Part shown: piece by piece, positions 1 to 8,847 of the stretch
Layout: each line of letters begins with the position of its first letter
Numbering within the stretch: position 1 is the first letter of the stretch
NCBI GenBank assembly: GCA_019752335.1
Contig: JAIEMJ010000045.1
Location: forward strand, 62,001-126,000
Length of the DNA: 64,000 nucleotides
From: Bryobacteraceae bacterium
GTDB lineage: Bacteria > Acidobacteriota > Terriglobia > Bryobacterales > Bryobacteraceae
Direction of reading: 5' to 3'
The notes under the pieces: generated by a model
What the model saw: the letters and a program-made list of their open reading frames with translations, nothing else
Database searches by the model: none
Told to the model about the DNA's origin: nothing
Position numbers and translations under genes: made by a program

Positions 1-720
1 ATTGGGCAGGCGAATCTGAAGTACCGGGCGACGGACGTCTTCACGGTTTCCCTGATTCTCTTTGTCGCCGTGTTTGGCCTGACCGGCCTGTTTATTGGTT
101 ACTGGCCGATTAAGCTAGCCTTCGCTTCCGTGCTGGCGGCGATTCCGACGATGTACATTTTATGGAAGAAATCGTCGCGCATGGGTAAGTTCGAGCACAT
201 GTTGCCCGAAACGATCGACCTTTTCAACCGCTCCATGAAGGCCGGCCACAATATTCAGGGCGGCCTGGAGACCATCGCGAGCGAAACGTCCGATCCGGTG
301 CAGATGGAATTCAAGAAGGTGATGGAGGAGCTAGCTCTCGGCGCGCCCACCGAAGAGGCGTTGCATCATCTGGGCGACCGCATTCCGTTGATCGACTTGA
401 AGTTTTTCATCACCGGCTTGATTCTACAGCGACAAACGGGCGCGAACATGGTGGATATGCTGGAGAATCTGGCGATGCTGATCCGCGAGCGGCTTAACCT
501 GGCCGAGAAATTGCGTGCCGGCACGGCATCGCAACGGTTTTCCGCCGCGCTGGTTTGCTCGATTCCACTGGTGATTTTCATTATCTATTGGTTTCAGAAG
601 CCGGAGTATGTCGCTTTGCTGATCGAAGATGAGACCGGTAACATGATCCTCACGTACGCGATTATCTCCGAATTGATCGGCATTTTGGTGATTCGTAAGA
701 TCGCGAGCCCGAAGTTCTAA
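1..720 (+). CDS. tadB: Tad pilus assembly inner-membrane protein TadB, 5' truncated by window edge
   Basis: The reading frame is open from base 1, so the gene starts outside the window; the visible part is 239 residues. It carries the C-terminal T2SSF (GspF) domain of the Tad/Flp pilus platform, with the family's acidic helix (MLPETIDLFNRSMKAGHNI) followed by a terminal pair of membrane segments (around residues 180-195 and 215-232 of the visible part). TadB and TadC form the inner-membrane platform that couples the TadA ATPase to pilus or adhesin assembly. The neighbour 4 bases downstream is the matching tadC, so this is the 3' end of a tad operon whose other genes lie to the left. Assignment rests on family hallmark sequence plus the tadB-tadC pairing. 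Confidence 0.88.
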   Translation: MGQANLKYRATDVFTVSLILFVAVFGLTGLFIGYWPIKLAFASVLAAIPTMYILWKKSSRMGKFEHMLPETIDLFNRSMKAGHNIQGGLETIASETSDPVQMEFKKVMEELALGAPTEEALHHLGDRIPLIDLKFFITGLILQRQTGANMVDMLENLAMLIRERLNLAEKLRAGTASQRFSAALVCSIPLVIFIIYWFQKPEYVALLIEDETGNMILTYAIISELIGILVIRKIASPKF

Positions 721-724
721 CGCC

Positions 725-1663
725 ATGCTCACCTCTCTTTTATTCTTCCTGGCCTTCGGCGCGGCAGCGAGCGCGATTGTGTGGTCCGCGGTGCAGCTCT
801 TTACGGTGCAAGAAGATCCGCTGGACGAGCGGATGACGCAACTGCGTGCCTTTACCGCGGCGGGTACAGTAGAAACCGGTGGCACGCGACGGCGAAGCAG
901 CGGAGGCGGCTTTTGGAATCAGCTACTGTATATCGTCTCCCGCTTTGGGGGAGAGGAGTGGATTCGCGAGGTGGAGCGTGACTTACGGGCGGCGGGGCTG
1001 CGCCGTCCGGAGTCAGCGGCGTACTACATCTTCGGCCACACGCTCTTCTTTATTGTCTGTATGGGCGGGATGTTGTATTTCCAGCGCGACAATCCGATTT
1101 CGAATGCCTTTGGCGGACTGATTGCCGCATTTATTATCGGATGGCTGGTTCCGAAGCAAGTGCTGGGCCGGCTGGCGAAGCGCTACAAGGCGAAGTTACA
1201 AGAAGCCTTGCCCGATACCATTGACTTACTCGGTATCGTGCTGGGGACGGGACTGGCGCTTGATCAGGCCATGGTCCGCGTGAGCGAAGAGATGCAGTTT
1301 ATCTATCCTGAATTAGCCAACGAATTCTACACCGTGGTGATGCAGGTGAAGGCGGGCCAGGATCGCGCGAAGGCCTTTAACCAGTTGGTGCGCCGCACCG
1401 GCATTGAGGACATTAAGAGCTTGGCGGCGATGATTATCCAGAGCGAACGGTTCGGTACGTCGCTGTCGCACGCGTTGAAAGTCTACGCCGACGCCTTGCG
1501 GATGCGGCGCCGGCTGCGGGCCGAGGCGGCGATTGCCAAGGCCGGCATCAAGATGCTCTTTCCGATTATCATTTTCATTCTGCCGGTACTTTTCGCGATT
1601 ACGCTGGGTCCGGCGATGATCACCGTGCTGCGTTCCCTCGCGGGCGGCATTGGCCAGCGGTAG
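725..1663 (+). CDS. tadC: Tad pilus assembly protein TadC (type II secretion F family)
   Basis: A 312-residue membrane protein that starts 4 bases after the tadB stop. It has an N-terminal membrane helix (about residues 1-22), a central helix pair (about 95-140), a cytoplasmic T2SSF domain opening with ALPDTIDLLGIVLGTGLALD near residue 160, and a C-terminal helix pair (about 275-305). The arrangement tadB-tadC is standard for Tad pili, where the two proteins form the inner-membrane platform. It is the last gene of the operon: a promoter-like TATAAT and an unrelated gene follow within 25 bases. Confidence 0.9.
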   Translation: MLTSLLFFLAFGAAASAIVWSAVQLFTVQEDPLDERMTQLRAFTAAGTVETGGTRRRSSGGGFWNQLLYIVSRFGGEEWIREVERDLRAAGLRRPESAAYYIFGHTLFFIVCMGGMLYFQRDNPISNAFGGLIAAFIIGWLVPKQVLGRLAKRYKAKLQEALPDTIDLLGIVLGTGLALDQAMVRVSEEMQFIYPELANEFYTVVMQVKAGQDRAKAFNQLVRRTGIEDIKSLAAMIIQSERFGTSLSHALKVYADALRMRRRLRAEAAIAKAGIKMLFPIIIFILPVLFAITLGPAMITVLRSLAGGIGQR

Positions 1664-1672
1664 CGCGTCGAA

Positions 1673-1678
1673 TATAAT
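1673..1678 (+). promoter_or_regulatory. -10 hexamer TATAAT of a near-leaderless promoter
   Basis: A perfect TATAAT ends 9 bases before the ATG of the downstream amidohydrolase gene, so a start point 6-8 bases after the hexamer would give a leader of only a few bases. No convincing -35 box is visible. Confidence 0.55.
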
Positions 1679-1687
1679 CGGGAGACG

Positions 1688-2938
1688 ATGCATCGTTTAG
1701 CTCTGCTCTTGTTCGCCGGTGGAAGCCTGCTCTCCGCCCAAACTTATGACCTGCTGCTGAAGGGCGGCCACGTCATTGATCCCAAGAATAACCTGAACGC
1801 ACCACTGGATGTGGCGATCACGGCGGGCAAGATCGCCCGGGTGGCGGCCGGGATTCCGGCCAGTGAGGCCAAGGCAGTAGCCGATGTGCGGGGACTTTAC
1901 GTGACGCCGGGCCTGGTGGACATTCATGTGCATGTCTACGCCGGTACGGGTTTGGCGCGTACTTACACCGGCGATCTGAGTGTGTATCCAGATCCCTTTT
2001 CGTTCCGGACGGGTGTCACGACGATGGTGGATGCCGGTACTTCGGGTTGGAAGAATTTCCCCGACTTCCGGCAGCGCATCATTGACCGGGCCCGGACGCG
2101 GGTGCTGGCCTTTTTGAATATCGTCGGGAATGGCATGAGCCCGGCTGGGGAGAGCGACCCGGCCAATATGGACGCCGAGGAGACGGCGAAGATGGCGCGC
2201 GCGAACAAGGACGTGATCGTTGGCTTCAAGACGGCCCATTACGCCGGCGAGGGTTGGCCGGCGGTGGACGGGGCTACCAAGGCCGGCCGGATGGAGAATC
2301 TGCCGGTGATGGTGGACTTCGGTACGCTGAAACCGCCCCGTAACCTGGAAATTCTGATGGGCGACAAGTTACGCAAGGGCGATATTTATACGCACTGCTA
2401 CGCGGGCTTGCGGGCCGAAGTGGTTGATGGAAAAGTAAACCCCGCGATGCGGCAAGGGCGGGAAAAGGGCATTTACTTCGACGTTGGCCACGGCGGGGGG
2501 AGCTTCTTTTGGAATATTGCCGTACCCGCGATTCAGGGTGGCTTCTATCCCGATTCGATTTCGTCGGACTTACACGTGGGTAGCATGAATTCCGGCTTTA
2601 AGGATATGCCGAATCTGATGTCGAAGATGTTGAGTCTGGGGATGCCGCTGGAAAAGGTAATTCGCGCTTCCACCTGGAATCCCGCCGTCGAAATCAACCG
2701 GCTGGACTTAGGGCATCTGACGGTGGGCGCGGAGGCCGATGTCGCGGTGTTGCGGTTGGACCAAGGCCAGTTCGGCTTTCTGGATTCGGCCGGCGCCCGG
2801 CGGGAAGGTAACCAGCGCCTCACCGCCGAGATGACTCTGCGCAGAGGCTTGCCGCTGTGGGACCTGAACGGTCGCGCGGCGCCGGATTGGAAGCGCTTCG
2901 ACTATAAGAAGCCGCGTCTGCCTTCAACCGCGCGCTAA
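1688..2938 (+). CDS. Exported amidohydrolase/deacetylase-family metallohydrolase
   Basis: A 416-residue amidohydrolase-superfamily enzyme with a signal peptide (residues 1-18, ending SAQ), so it probably acts in the periplasm. The beta-strand-1 motif HVH is at residues 80-82 after PGLVD. A lysine that could be the carboxylated bridging ligand is near residue 180 (GFKTAHYAG), with further metal-site histidine and aspartate motifs at THCYAG (about 235) and SSDLHV (about 292). This set fits the group annotated as amidohydrolase/deacetylase or dihydroorotase-like; the true substrate cannot be read from the sequence. ATG at 1688 is supported by the signal peptide and by the TATAAT just upstream. 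It is followed 22 bases later by a sugar-acid dehydratase gene, which might point to carbohydrate-derivative catabolism, but that gene has its own promoter-like element. Confidence 0.8.
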   Translation: MHRLALLLFAGGSLLSAQTYDLLLKGGHVIDPKNNLNAPLDVAITAGKIARVAAGIPASEAKAVADVRGLYVTPGLVDIHVHVYAGTGLARTYTGDLSVYPDPFSFRTGVTTMVDAGTSGWKNFPDFRQRIIDRARTRVLAFLNIVGNGMSPAGESDPANMDAEETAKMARANKDVIVGFKTAHYAGEGWPAVDGATKAGRMENLPVMVDFGTLKPPRNLEILMGDKLRKGDIYTHCYAGLRAEVVDGKVNPAMRQGREKGIYFDVGHGGGSFFWNIAVPAIQGGFYPDSISSDLHVGSMNSGFKDMPNLMSKMLSLGMPLEKVIRASTWNPAVEINRLDLGHLTVGAEADVAVLRLDQGQFGFLDSAGARREGNQRLTAEMTLRRGLPLWDLNGRAAPDWKRFDYKKPRLPSTAR

Positions 2939-2945
2939 GTGCCGC

Positions 2946-2951
2946 TACAAT
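2946..2951 (+). promoter_or_regulatory. -10 hexamer TACAAT of a near-leaderless promoter
   Basis: TACAAT in the context GCTACAAT ends 9 bases before the ATG at 2961. The same GCTACAAT string sits in front of the gene at 36629. It supports ATG 2961 over the in-frame TTG at 2958. Confidence 0.5.
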
Positions 2952-2960
2952 GTTGGGTTG

Positions 2961-4940
2961 ATGCCCAGACTCTACGAAACCGTCTCTCCCGAATCCGTTC
3001 TTGACTCCCAGGCCGAGGGCCTCTTTGATGTCCGGAGCAAGGTGCCCGGCCCGGCCGGATCCTTGCCGTTGACCGCGGAGATGCTCCGCGAACGCCCGTC
3101 CGGCGACCTCTTCGGTTGGACGCAGAATGCGGGTATGGGCTGGAATCCGGCCAAGCTCGGTGGCCCGGAGGTGCTCCTGCTTTCGACGCACGGCGGCCTG
3201 CGCGCGCCGAACGGCGAAGCCATTGCGCTGGGCTATCACACGGGCCATTGGGAAGTGGGCATGCTGATGGAGGCGGCGGCCCAGGAGCTAAAGAGCCTGG
3301 ACGCGGTTCCCTTCGCGGGCGCTTGCACTGACCCTTGCGACGGCCGCACGCAAGGCACGGTGGGGATGTTTGATTCGCTGCCCTACCGCAACGACGCCTC
3401 GATGGTGTTCCGGCGCTTGATTCGCTCGCTGCCCACGCGCCAGGGCGTGATTGGCGTGGCGACCTGCGACAAGGGCCTGCCGGCGATGATGATGGCGTTG
3501 GCCTCGATGCATGATCTGCCCTGCGTGTTGGTGCCGGGTGGCGTCACGTTGGTGGCGGAGGACGGGGAAGACGCGGGCAAGGTGCAGACGATCGGCGCGC
3601 GGTTCTCGCACAACCTGATCACCCTCCAAGAGGCTGCGGACATGGGCTGCCGCGCGTGTGCTTCGCCGGGCGGCGGTTGCCAGTTTCTGGGGACGGCGGG
3701 CACGGCGCAGGTGATTGGCGAGGCGCTGGGCATGGCACTGACGCATGCGGCGCTCGCGCCTTCCGGGCATCCCATTTGGCTCGACATGGCGAAGCGGTCG
3801 TCGCGCGCCGTACTGAGGATGATTCAGCGCGGCATCACCATGAAGGACATCATCACGGACGCGGCGGTGCGCAATGCGCTCGTGGTGCATGCGGCGGTGG
3901 GCGGGTCAACGAATCTGATCATGCATCTTGGCGCGGTGGCGTATCATGCCGGGGTGCAGCGGCCGACCGTGGAGGATTGGGAGCGCGTGAATCAGCAGGT
4001 GCCGCGGCTGGTGGACGCTTTGCCGAATGGCCCCAGGCATCATCCGACGGTGCAGGTGTTCCTCGCCGGTGGGGTACCGGAGGTGATGCTGCACTTGCGA
4101 CGCGCCGGGTTACTCGAAACCGGCGTGCTGACGGTTACCGGTCGTACGCTGGGCGAGATGCTGGATTGGTGGGAGACCAGCGAGCGGCGAGCGAAGCTGC
4201 GTGAGGTGCTGCGCCAGCGCGACGGGGTGGATCCGGATGACGTGATCATGTCGCCGGAGCAGGCGCAAAAGCGCGGACTTACTTCCACGGTCTGTTTTCC
4301 GAAAGGCAATCTGGCGCCGGGCGGCAGCGTGATCAAGAGCACGGCGATTGATCCCAGCGTGGTGGGCGAGAATCAGGTGTATCGCAAAGTAGGCCCGGCG
4401 CGAGTATTTACGACGGAGCCGGCGGTGATTCAGGCGATTAAGTCGGGCGGCGTGAAGGCGGGAGATATTGTGGTGCTCTGTGCGCGGGGTCCGTTGGGGT
4501 CCGGCATGGAAGAGACTTACCAGGTTACTTCGGCCTTGAAGATGCTGCCGTTCGGAAAGCACGTAGCGGTGATTACCGACGCGCGCTTTAGCGGCGTGTC
4601 GACGGGAGCTTGTATTGGGCACGTCACGCCGGAGGCGTTGGCGGGTGGCCCGATCGGGAAGTTACTGGAAGGCGATCAGATCGAAATCGTCGTGGATCAG
4701 CGGAAGATGACGGCGACGGTGAACTTACTCGGAGCCGACGGCACCGTGGAGAGCGGCAATGCCTTACTCGCTTCCCGCGCGCCGCGGCCGGATCTAGCTC
4801 CCGATAAACTGCTGCCGGCCGATACGCGGCTGTGGGCGGCTTTGCAAGATGTAAGTGGCGGCAGCTGGGGTGGCGCGGTTTACGACGTAGAGAAGATTCT
4901 CGAGGTGTTAGCTGCGGGCAAGCAAGCGTTGAATTTGTAA
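2961..4940 (+). CDS. yjhG: YjhG/YagF-family D-xylonate dehydratase (IlvD/Edd superfamily)
   Basis: A 659-residue protein that matches E. coli YjhG/YagF along its whole length as I remember that sequence, including [17 protein letters not shown] at the start, the [10 protein letters not shown] and CDKGLPA cysteine motifs, [12 protein letters not shown], and [16 protein letters not shown] near the C-terminus. The three cysteine motifs would ligate the Fe-S cluster of the IlvD/Edd superfamily. YjhG-type enzymes dehydrate D-xylonate to 2-keto-3-deoxy-D-xylonate. Length (about 655 in E. coli) and tail agree with YjhG rather than with the shorter branched-chain IlvD. It ends exactly where the convergent M28 peptidase gene ends, with no spacer. 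Substrate by homology only; another sugar acid remains possible. Confidence 0.87.
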   Translation: MPRLYETVSPESVLDSQAEGLFDVRSKVPGPAGSLPLTAEMLRERPSGDLFGWTQNAGMGWNPAKLGGPEVLLLSTHGGLRAPNGEAIALGYHTGHWEVGMLMEAAAQELKSLDAVPFAGACTDPCDGRTQGTVGMFDSLPYRNDASMVFRRLIRSLPTRQGVIGVATCDKGLPAMMMALASMHDLPCVLVPGGVTLVAEDGEDAGKVQTIGARFSHNLITLQEAADMGCRACASPGGGCQFLGTAGTAQVIGEALGMALTHAALAPSGHPIWLDMAKRSSRAVLRMIQRGITMKDIITDAAVRNALVVHAAVGGSTNLIMHLGAVAYHAGVQRPTVEDWERVNQQVPRLVDALPNGPRHHPTVQVFLAGGVPEVMLHLRRAGLLETGVLTVTGRTLGEMLDWWETSERRAKLREVLRQRDGVDPDDVIMSPEQAQKRGLTSTVCFPKGNLAPGGSVIKSTAIDPSVVGENQVYRKVGPARVFTTEPAVIQAIKSGGVKAGDIVVLCARGPLGSGMEETYQVTSALKMLPFGKHVAVITDARFSGVSTGACIGHVTPEALAGGPIGKLLEGDQIEIVVDQRKMTATVNLLGADGTVESGNALLASRAPRPDLAPDKLLPADTRLWAALQDVSGGSWGGAVYDVEKILEVLAAGKQALNL

Positions 4941-6521
4941 CTAACGCCAACTGGCGTTGCGGGCGGGAAGAAATTCGTCGTTCGGGCGCCAAGTGTAGAG
5001 GCTGGAGTTATTCGCGGCGTTGATGCCGAGGGTAAGTCCCACGCGGGCGACTTCTTCGACGCCGCTCCAATCCCAGTCTTCGCGAAATTCGTCGGACGGC
5101 TGATGATAGTGCTTACCATAGCCTTCGCGCCACGCCGTCGCACGTGCAGCGTTAACACCTTGGTAGTCCGCGCCGAGGTTGACGGAAAAGGCGGGGACGC
5201 CGGCGCGGGCGAACGAGAAGTGGTCACTGCGGTAGTAGGAGCCTTGCTCGGGGTGCGGATCGGGACTAATGGCGAACCGGTAGCGTCTGGCGACTTCTTG
5301 GACCAGGGGCCAAGCCGTGGTGCGTTCCGCGCCACTGACGACTAAGTCGCGCGGACGGCCATAGGGCGGAATGGCATCGAAGTTCAGATTCAGTTGCGTT
5401 TTGCCCAGCGGGATCAGCGGATGGCGGCTGTAGTATTCGCTGCCGCGCAAGCCGCCCTCCTCGGCGGTGACGGCGAGAAAGAGGGCCGTGCGGCGGGGCT
5501 TTTGGGGCAAGGCCGCCCAGGCGCGGGCGAGTTCCAGAACGACGGCGAGGCCGGTGGCGTTGTCGACGGCGCCGTTGTAGATGCCGTCGCCGGTGGCTTG
5601 GGGGTTTATGCCGAGATGGTCCCAGTGGGCGGAGAAGATGACGGCTTCTTGAGCGAGGTCAGTACCTTCGACCATGGCGGCGACATTCTCGCTGCGGACG
5701 TCGCGGAGGGTGGCTTGCGCTTGGATGCGGAGCGCGGCGTCGAGCGGCCGGGCGCGGAAGCCACGCTGGTCAGCTGCCGTGAGGAGTTCCTTTACGTCGA
5801 TACTAAGTAGCTTCGCGGCGGCGTTTGAGGTGAGCCAACCCGCGAAGGCCAGCGAGGGCGTGGCGGGGCTGGCGGGGATTTGCGTATCCTCCTTGCCCCA
5901 GGAGTTGCGGACCACTTCCCAACTGTAGCCGGCGGTGGAATCCGTGTGGACGATGAGGCAAGCGAGGGCGCCTTGGCGGGCTGCTTCCTGAAACTTGTAG
6001 GCCCAACGGCCGTAGTAAGTGAGGGCGCGGCCACCGAAGAAGCGTTCGTCCTCGGAGGGGGGCTCATTGGTGAAGAGGACGACGATTTTGCCGCGCACGT
6101 CGACGCCGGCATAGTCGTTCCAGCGGAACTCCGGAGCGTGGATGCCATGGCCGACGAAGATGACGGGCGCGCGTAAGTCTTCGCTGGCGCGCTGGCGTTG
6201 CGAGGCGCCCACGAAGTCCGTCAGGTAGGTGAGAGTCGTGTCGCCGGCGTTGATGCTGGAGGAGGGAAGAGTGGTGACACCGCGCAGGAGGACTTGCTGC
6301 GCGTACGTGCGGCGGCCGTCGGCCAGGTCGCCGGCGGGTTGGGCCCCGGCGGCGGCGAAGGCCGCGGCGAGGTATTCCGTGGCGAGCCGTCCGCCGCGCG
6401 TACCGACGCCGCGGCCCTCCAAAAGGTCAGACGAAAGAAATTTGACGTGCGCGCGCAGGCGCGGGGCGGAAACGTCCTGGGCGGCCAAAGGCAGCAGCCA
6501 CAGGAGCGGCAGAAAACGCAT
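4941..6521 (-). CDS. Secreted M28-family metallopeptidase with PA domain
   Basis: A 526-residue zinc peptidase with a signal peptide (residues 1-15, LLPLAAQ). A protease-associated (PA) insert is visible around residues 115-235. The M28 catalytic domain has the expected ligands in order: HWDHLG (His near 299-302), NGAVDNATG (Asp320), TAEEGGLRG (catalytic and ligand Glu354/355), NFDAIP (Asp382) and RSDHFSF (His434). It would release amino acids from peptides outside the inner membrane. It lies 14 bases downstream of a LytTR regulator on the same strand and may be cotranscribed with it. The gene ends back-to-back with the xylonate dehydratase gene, so no shared terminator fits between them. Confidence 0.88.
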   Translation of the reverse strand: MRFLPLLWLLPLAAQDVSAPRLRAHVKFLSSDLLEGRGVGTRGGRLATEYLAAAFAAAGAQPAGDLADGRRTYAQQVLLRGVTTLPSSSINAGDTTLTYLTDFVGASQRQRASEDLRAPVIFVGHGIHAPEFRWNDYAGVDVRGKIVVLFTNEPPSEDERFFGGRALTYYGRWAYKFQEAARQGALACLIVHTDSTAGYSWEVVRNSWGKEDTQIPASPATPSLAFAGWLTSNAAAKLLSIDVKELLTAADQRGFRARPLDAALRIQAQATLRDVRSENVAAMVEGTDLAQEAVIFSAHWDHLGINPQATGDGIYNGAVDNATGLAVVLELARAWAALPQKPRRTALFLAVTAEEGGLRGSEYYSRHPLIPLGKTQLNLNFDAIPPYGRPRDLVVSGAERTTAWPLVQEVARRYRFAISPDPHPEQGSYYRSDHFSFARAGVPAFSVNLGADYQGVNAARATAWREGYGKHYHQPSDEFREDWDWSGVEEVARVGLTLGINAANNSSLYTWRPNDEFLPARNASWR

Positions 6522-6535
6522 ACGGCTAGTTTATG

Positions 6536-7318
6536 CTACAGCTTTAGGCGTTCGAAAAGACGCTCCCGGTACGTGCGGCTGAGGGTGATCTGGGCGCCAC
6601 TGTTGAGCACGACCTGGTAGTCGCCGTGAAACCACGGATGGAGTTCCTTGATGCGATCAATATTGACGATCTTCGAGCGGTGGACCCGGACGAACTTATC
6701 GGGATCGAGCCGGCTTTCGATAGAGTTCATCGTCTCGCGCACAAAGTGCTGCTCGCTGTTGATGTGCAGGCAGACGTAGTTGTCGGCGGCCTGAATGAGG
6801 TCAATATCCTCGAGGCGGACAAAGAAGAGCTTGTTGGCGGTCTTGACGGCGAAGCGGGAGGGACGGGCCTTGAGATTGCGCAGTTCGTCGGCCAGGGACT
6901 TCATATCCTCATGGCGCTGGCTGCCGTCGCGCGCGTCCATCATGGAGCGGACCCGCTCCAGGCACTGCCGAAAGCGCTCGCCGTCGAAGGGCTTCAATAA
7001 GTAGTCCACGGCCCGCTGCTCGAAGGCCCGTACCGCATATTCGTCGTGGGCGGTCACAAACACAAACAGCGGCAATTGTTCTGGAGGCAAATCCTGAATC
7101 AACTCGAAGCCGTCCATCTCGGGCATGCGGACATCGAGGAAGAGCACGTCGATGTCTCCGGCGGATAGACGTTCGCGCGCCTCCTTACCGGAGCGGCATT
7201 CGCCAGCCAGATGCAGATCGGGTTCGGCTTCGACGAAGCGTCGCAGGCGGTCCCGTGCGACGGTCTCGTCGTCGGCGATGAGAACAGAAATGTGTTTGTG
7301 GACGGTTACGTTAGACAT
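6536..7318 (-). CDS. LytTR-family response regulator
   Basis: A 260-residue two-domain regulator. Residues 10-125 form a receiver domain with the acidic pair D16-D17, the phospho-acceptor D62 in LFLDVRMPEMDG, and the conserved Lys in LLKPFDG. Residues 150-255 form a LytTR DNA-binding domain (AADNYVCLH, VRVHRSKIVNI and SRTYRERL are typical). The cognate histidine kinase is not adjacent. The start ATG is preceded by a GAGGGTG ribosome binding site. LytTR regulators commonly control secreted proteins and surface structures; here the gene immediately downstream encodes an exported peptidase, which is a possible target. Confidence 0.9.
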   Translation of the reverse strand: MSNVTVHKHISVLIADDETVARDRLRRFVEAEPDLHLAGECRSGKEARERLSAGDIDVLFLDVRMPEMDGFELIQDLPPEQLPLFVFVTAHDEYAVRAFEQRAVDYLLKPFDGERFRQCLERVRSMMDARDGSQRHEDMKSLADELRNLKARPSRFAVKTANKLFFVRLEDIDLIQAADNYVCLHINSEQHFVRETMNSIESRLDPDKFVRVHRSKIVNIDRIKELHPWFHGDYQVVLNSGAQITLSRTYRERLFERLKL

Positions 7319-7420
7319 TGGGGGTTCACCCTCTTTGTTGATTTCACAGGTAGACGAGGGGAAGCCGGATTTGTTCCACCGGAAAGCGAAAGAAAACTTG
7401 GCTTTGTGGCGAAACGGACT

Positions 7421-7939
7421 TTATTGGGGGCGAACCGGAGAGATGGACTTCACTCTCGCGGCTAAGTCAGCGAAAGCCGGCTCGTCGACCGTCACACTGC
7501 TGTGGCGCCACACCACGCGGCCCGAGGGATCGAGGAGAACGAAGTAGCCGGCCTCGGGAACGCGGAAGCCAAGGTGCTTCTTCCAGTCGCCCACGCCACG
7601 GTAGACCGTAATGACGTGTTCCTGATCGGCCAGGGGGGTGCCTCGGCGCATGCCGCGATCAATGAACCATTTGCCCATCACGGCCATACCGCCGATCATG
7701 GGAACTTCGAAGAACGTGACACGCGGATCGCGATCAAACTCCGCACGGAAACGCTTCGTCCACGCTTCCACGGCGAAGCGGGACTGGTAGGTGAAGCCGA
7801 TGGCGAGAAACGTCACTTTCCCCGCGCACCCCTCCGGCAACGTGACGGTGCGGCCAGTGAGGAACTCGCCCTTGAGCGGCGGCAGGGGGTTGCCAGGGGC
7901 GAGAGCGAGGACCAGGTCGAGCACCAGGGCAGGCAGCAC
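7421..7939 (-). CDS. Exported Atp10/thioredoxin-fold-like protein without CxxC
   Basis: A 172-residue protein with a short hydrophobic N-terminus. The middle has a thioredoxin-like beta-strand (GKVTFLAIGFTYQ) but the CxxC redox pair is absent. The run FIDRGMRRGTP followed by VITVYRG and later FVLLDPSGRVVWR resembles the mitochondrial Atp10 family, which assists ATP synthase assembly, and its rare bacterial relatives. The function in bacteria is unknown. It directly abuts the upstream gene (its start codon follows the upstream stop without a spacer), so it is the last gene of a four-gene leftward cluster with two CsgG-like genes. Family assignment is by eye and should be treated as tentative. 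Confidence 0.6.
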   Translation of the reverse strand: MLPALVLDLVLALAPGNPLPPLKGEFLTGRTVTLPEGCAGKVTFLAIGFTYQSRFAVEAWTKRFRAEFDRDPRVTFFEVPMIGGMAVMGKWFIDRGMRRGTPLADQEHVITVYRGVGDWKKHLGFRVPEAGYFVLLDPSGRVVWRHSSVTVDEPAFADLAARVKSISPVRPQ

Positions 7940-8842
7940 TCAGCCGCCTCCGGCGACGGATTTGAGCTTGCGGCAGAGGTAGCTGGCGCGGTCGAGCGCG
8001 ACCTTGGCTTGGGCGAAGTCGCCGGCTTGGATGAGGGAGGCGCTGTCCTGGAGGAAGCCGTCCATTTGGTAAGCCGTCGCGCGGTCCTGCGCGTTGAGGT
8101 CCATGCCTTGGGGGCGGAGGCGTTGGCCTAGCGCATCAAGGCTCTGCTGGGTTTGGAAGACGCGGCTGGCGATGGCGCCGAACTCCAGACGAAGCTCGGA
8201 CCAGGCGGCTTTCTGTTCCGCCGAGAGCTTGGCGGTGTCGAGGTTGGGAATGGCCAGCGGCTGCTTGCCGTTGTCCTCAAGCGGGCCGAAGTCGACGGCG
8301 TCGAGCCCTTGTGGGGCACGAGGACGTGGAAACATGCCGAAGCCATAACCGAAGCCGCCGCCGAGGGTGGCGAGCTGCAGGGCGTAGCGTTCGATATCGC
8401 GTTCGGAGCCGAGACCGCCAAGAAACATACGCCGCGAGAGGCGTCCAGCACCGGCGTAGCCGAAGGCGGCGCCAGGCGTGCCGCCGTAGGGGCGGAATTG
8501 CGGACGGCTTTGGTAGTCGCCCAAGGCGCCGTACGCCCCAGCGAATCCGCGGCCCAGGGCGAGGTTACGATAACCCCGGGGCTCTACTTGGGCGAGCCAG
8601 GTAAGTCCGCGCCGGGCCAAGTCACGGTTGGCCTGGAAGTCGCGCGGCGAGAAGTTACCGATGTAGGGGATGAAGCCACGGAAGCTATTGCCCAGCGTAT
8701 TGGCGCGGCTGAGTAACTGGTCATCCGGCACGCTGAGCCCCTGGGTTTGCCAGGCCGAGAGGTTGCGATCAAGCGCGTCGTGACTTACGTGGTATTGGCC
8801 GTAGGCCAAGTTGGCGGAAAGTAGGAACAGAGTCAGTCGCAT
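7940..8842 (-). CDS. Unknown exported glycine-rich protein
   Basis: I do not recognise this 300-residue protein. It has a signal peptide (about residues 1-16, ending AYGQ). The middle part (about 85-175) is rich in Gly, Tyr, Phe and Arg and lacks obvious secondary structure. The C-terminal third (about 200-300) is predicted helical with many Ala, Gln and Leu residues and a single cysteine near the end. Its start lies 5 bases after the upstream csgG-like gene and its stop touches the downstream Atp10-like gene, so all are probably made from one mRNA. The location suggests an envelope role connected with the CsgG-like proteins, but there is no motif that shows one. Confidence 0.7.
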   Translation of the reverse strand: MRLTLFLLSANLAYGQYHVSHDALDRNLSAWQTQGLSVPDDQLLSRANTLGNSFRGFIPYIGNFSPRDFQANRDLARRGLTWLAQVEPRGYRNLALGRGFAGAYGALGDYQSRPQFRPYGGTPGAAFGYAGAGRLSRRMFLGGLGSERDIERYALQLATLGGGFGYGFGMFPRPRAPQGLDAVDFGPLEDNGKQPLAIPNLDTAKLSAEQKAAWSELRLEFGAIASRVFQTQQSLDALGQRLRPQGMDLNAQDRATAYQMDGFLQDSASLIQAGDFAQAKVALDRASYLCRKLKSVAGGG

Positions 8843-8847
8843 AGGAT

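Noticed and set aside
2958-4940. Annotation of the IlvD/Edd protein as branched-chain dihydroxy-acid dehydratase
   Set aside because: Length and motif order fit YjhG/YagF rather than IlvD; no branched-chain genes are near.
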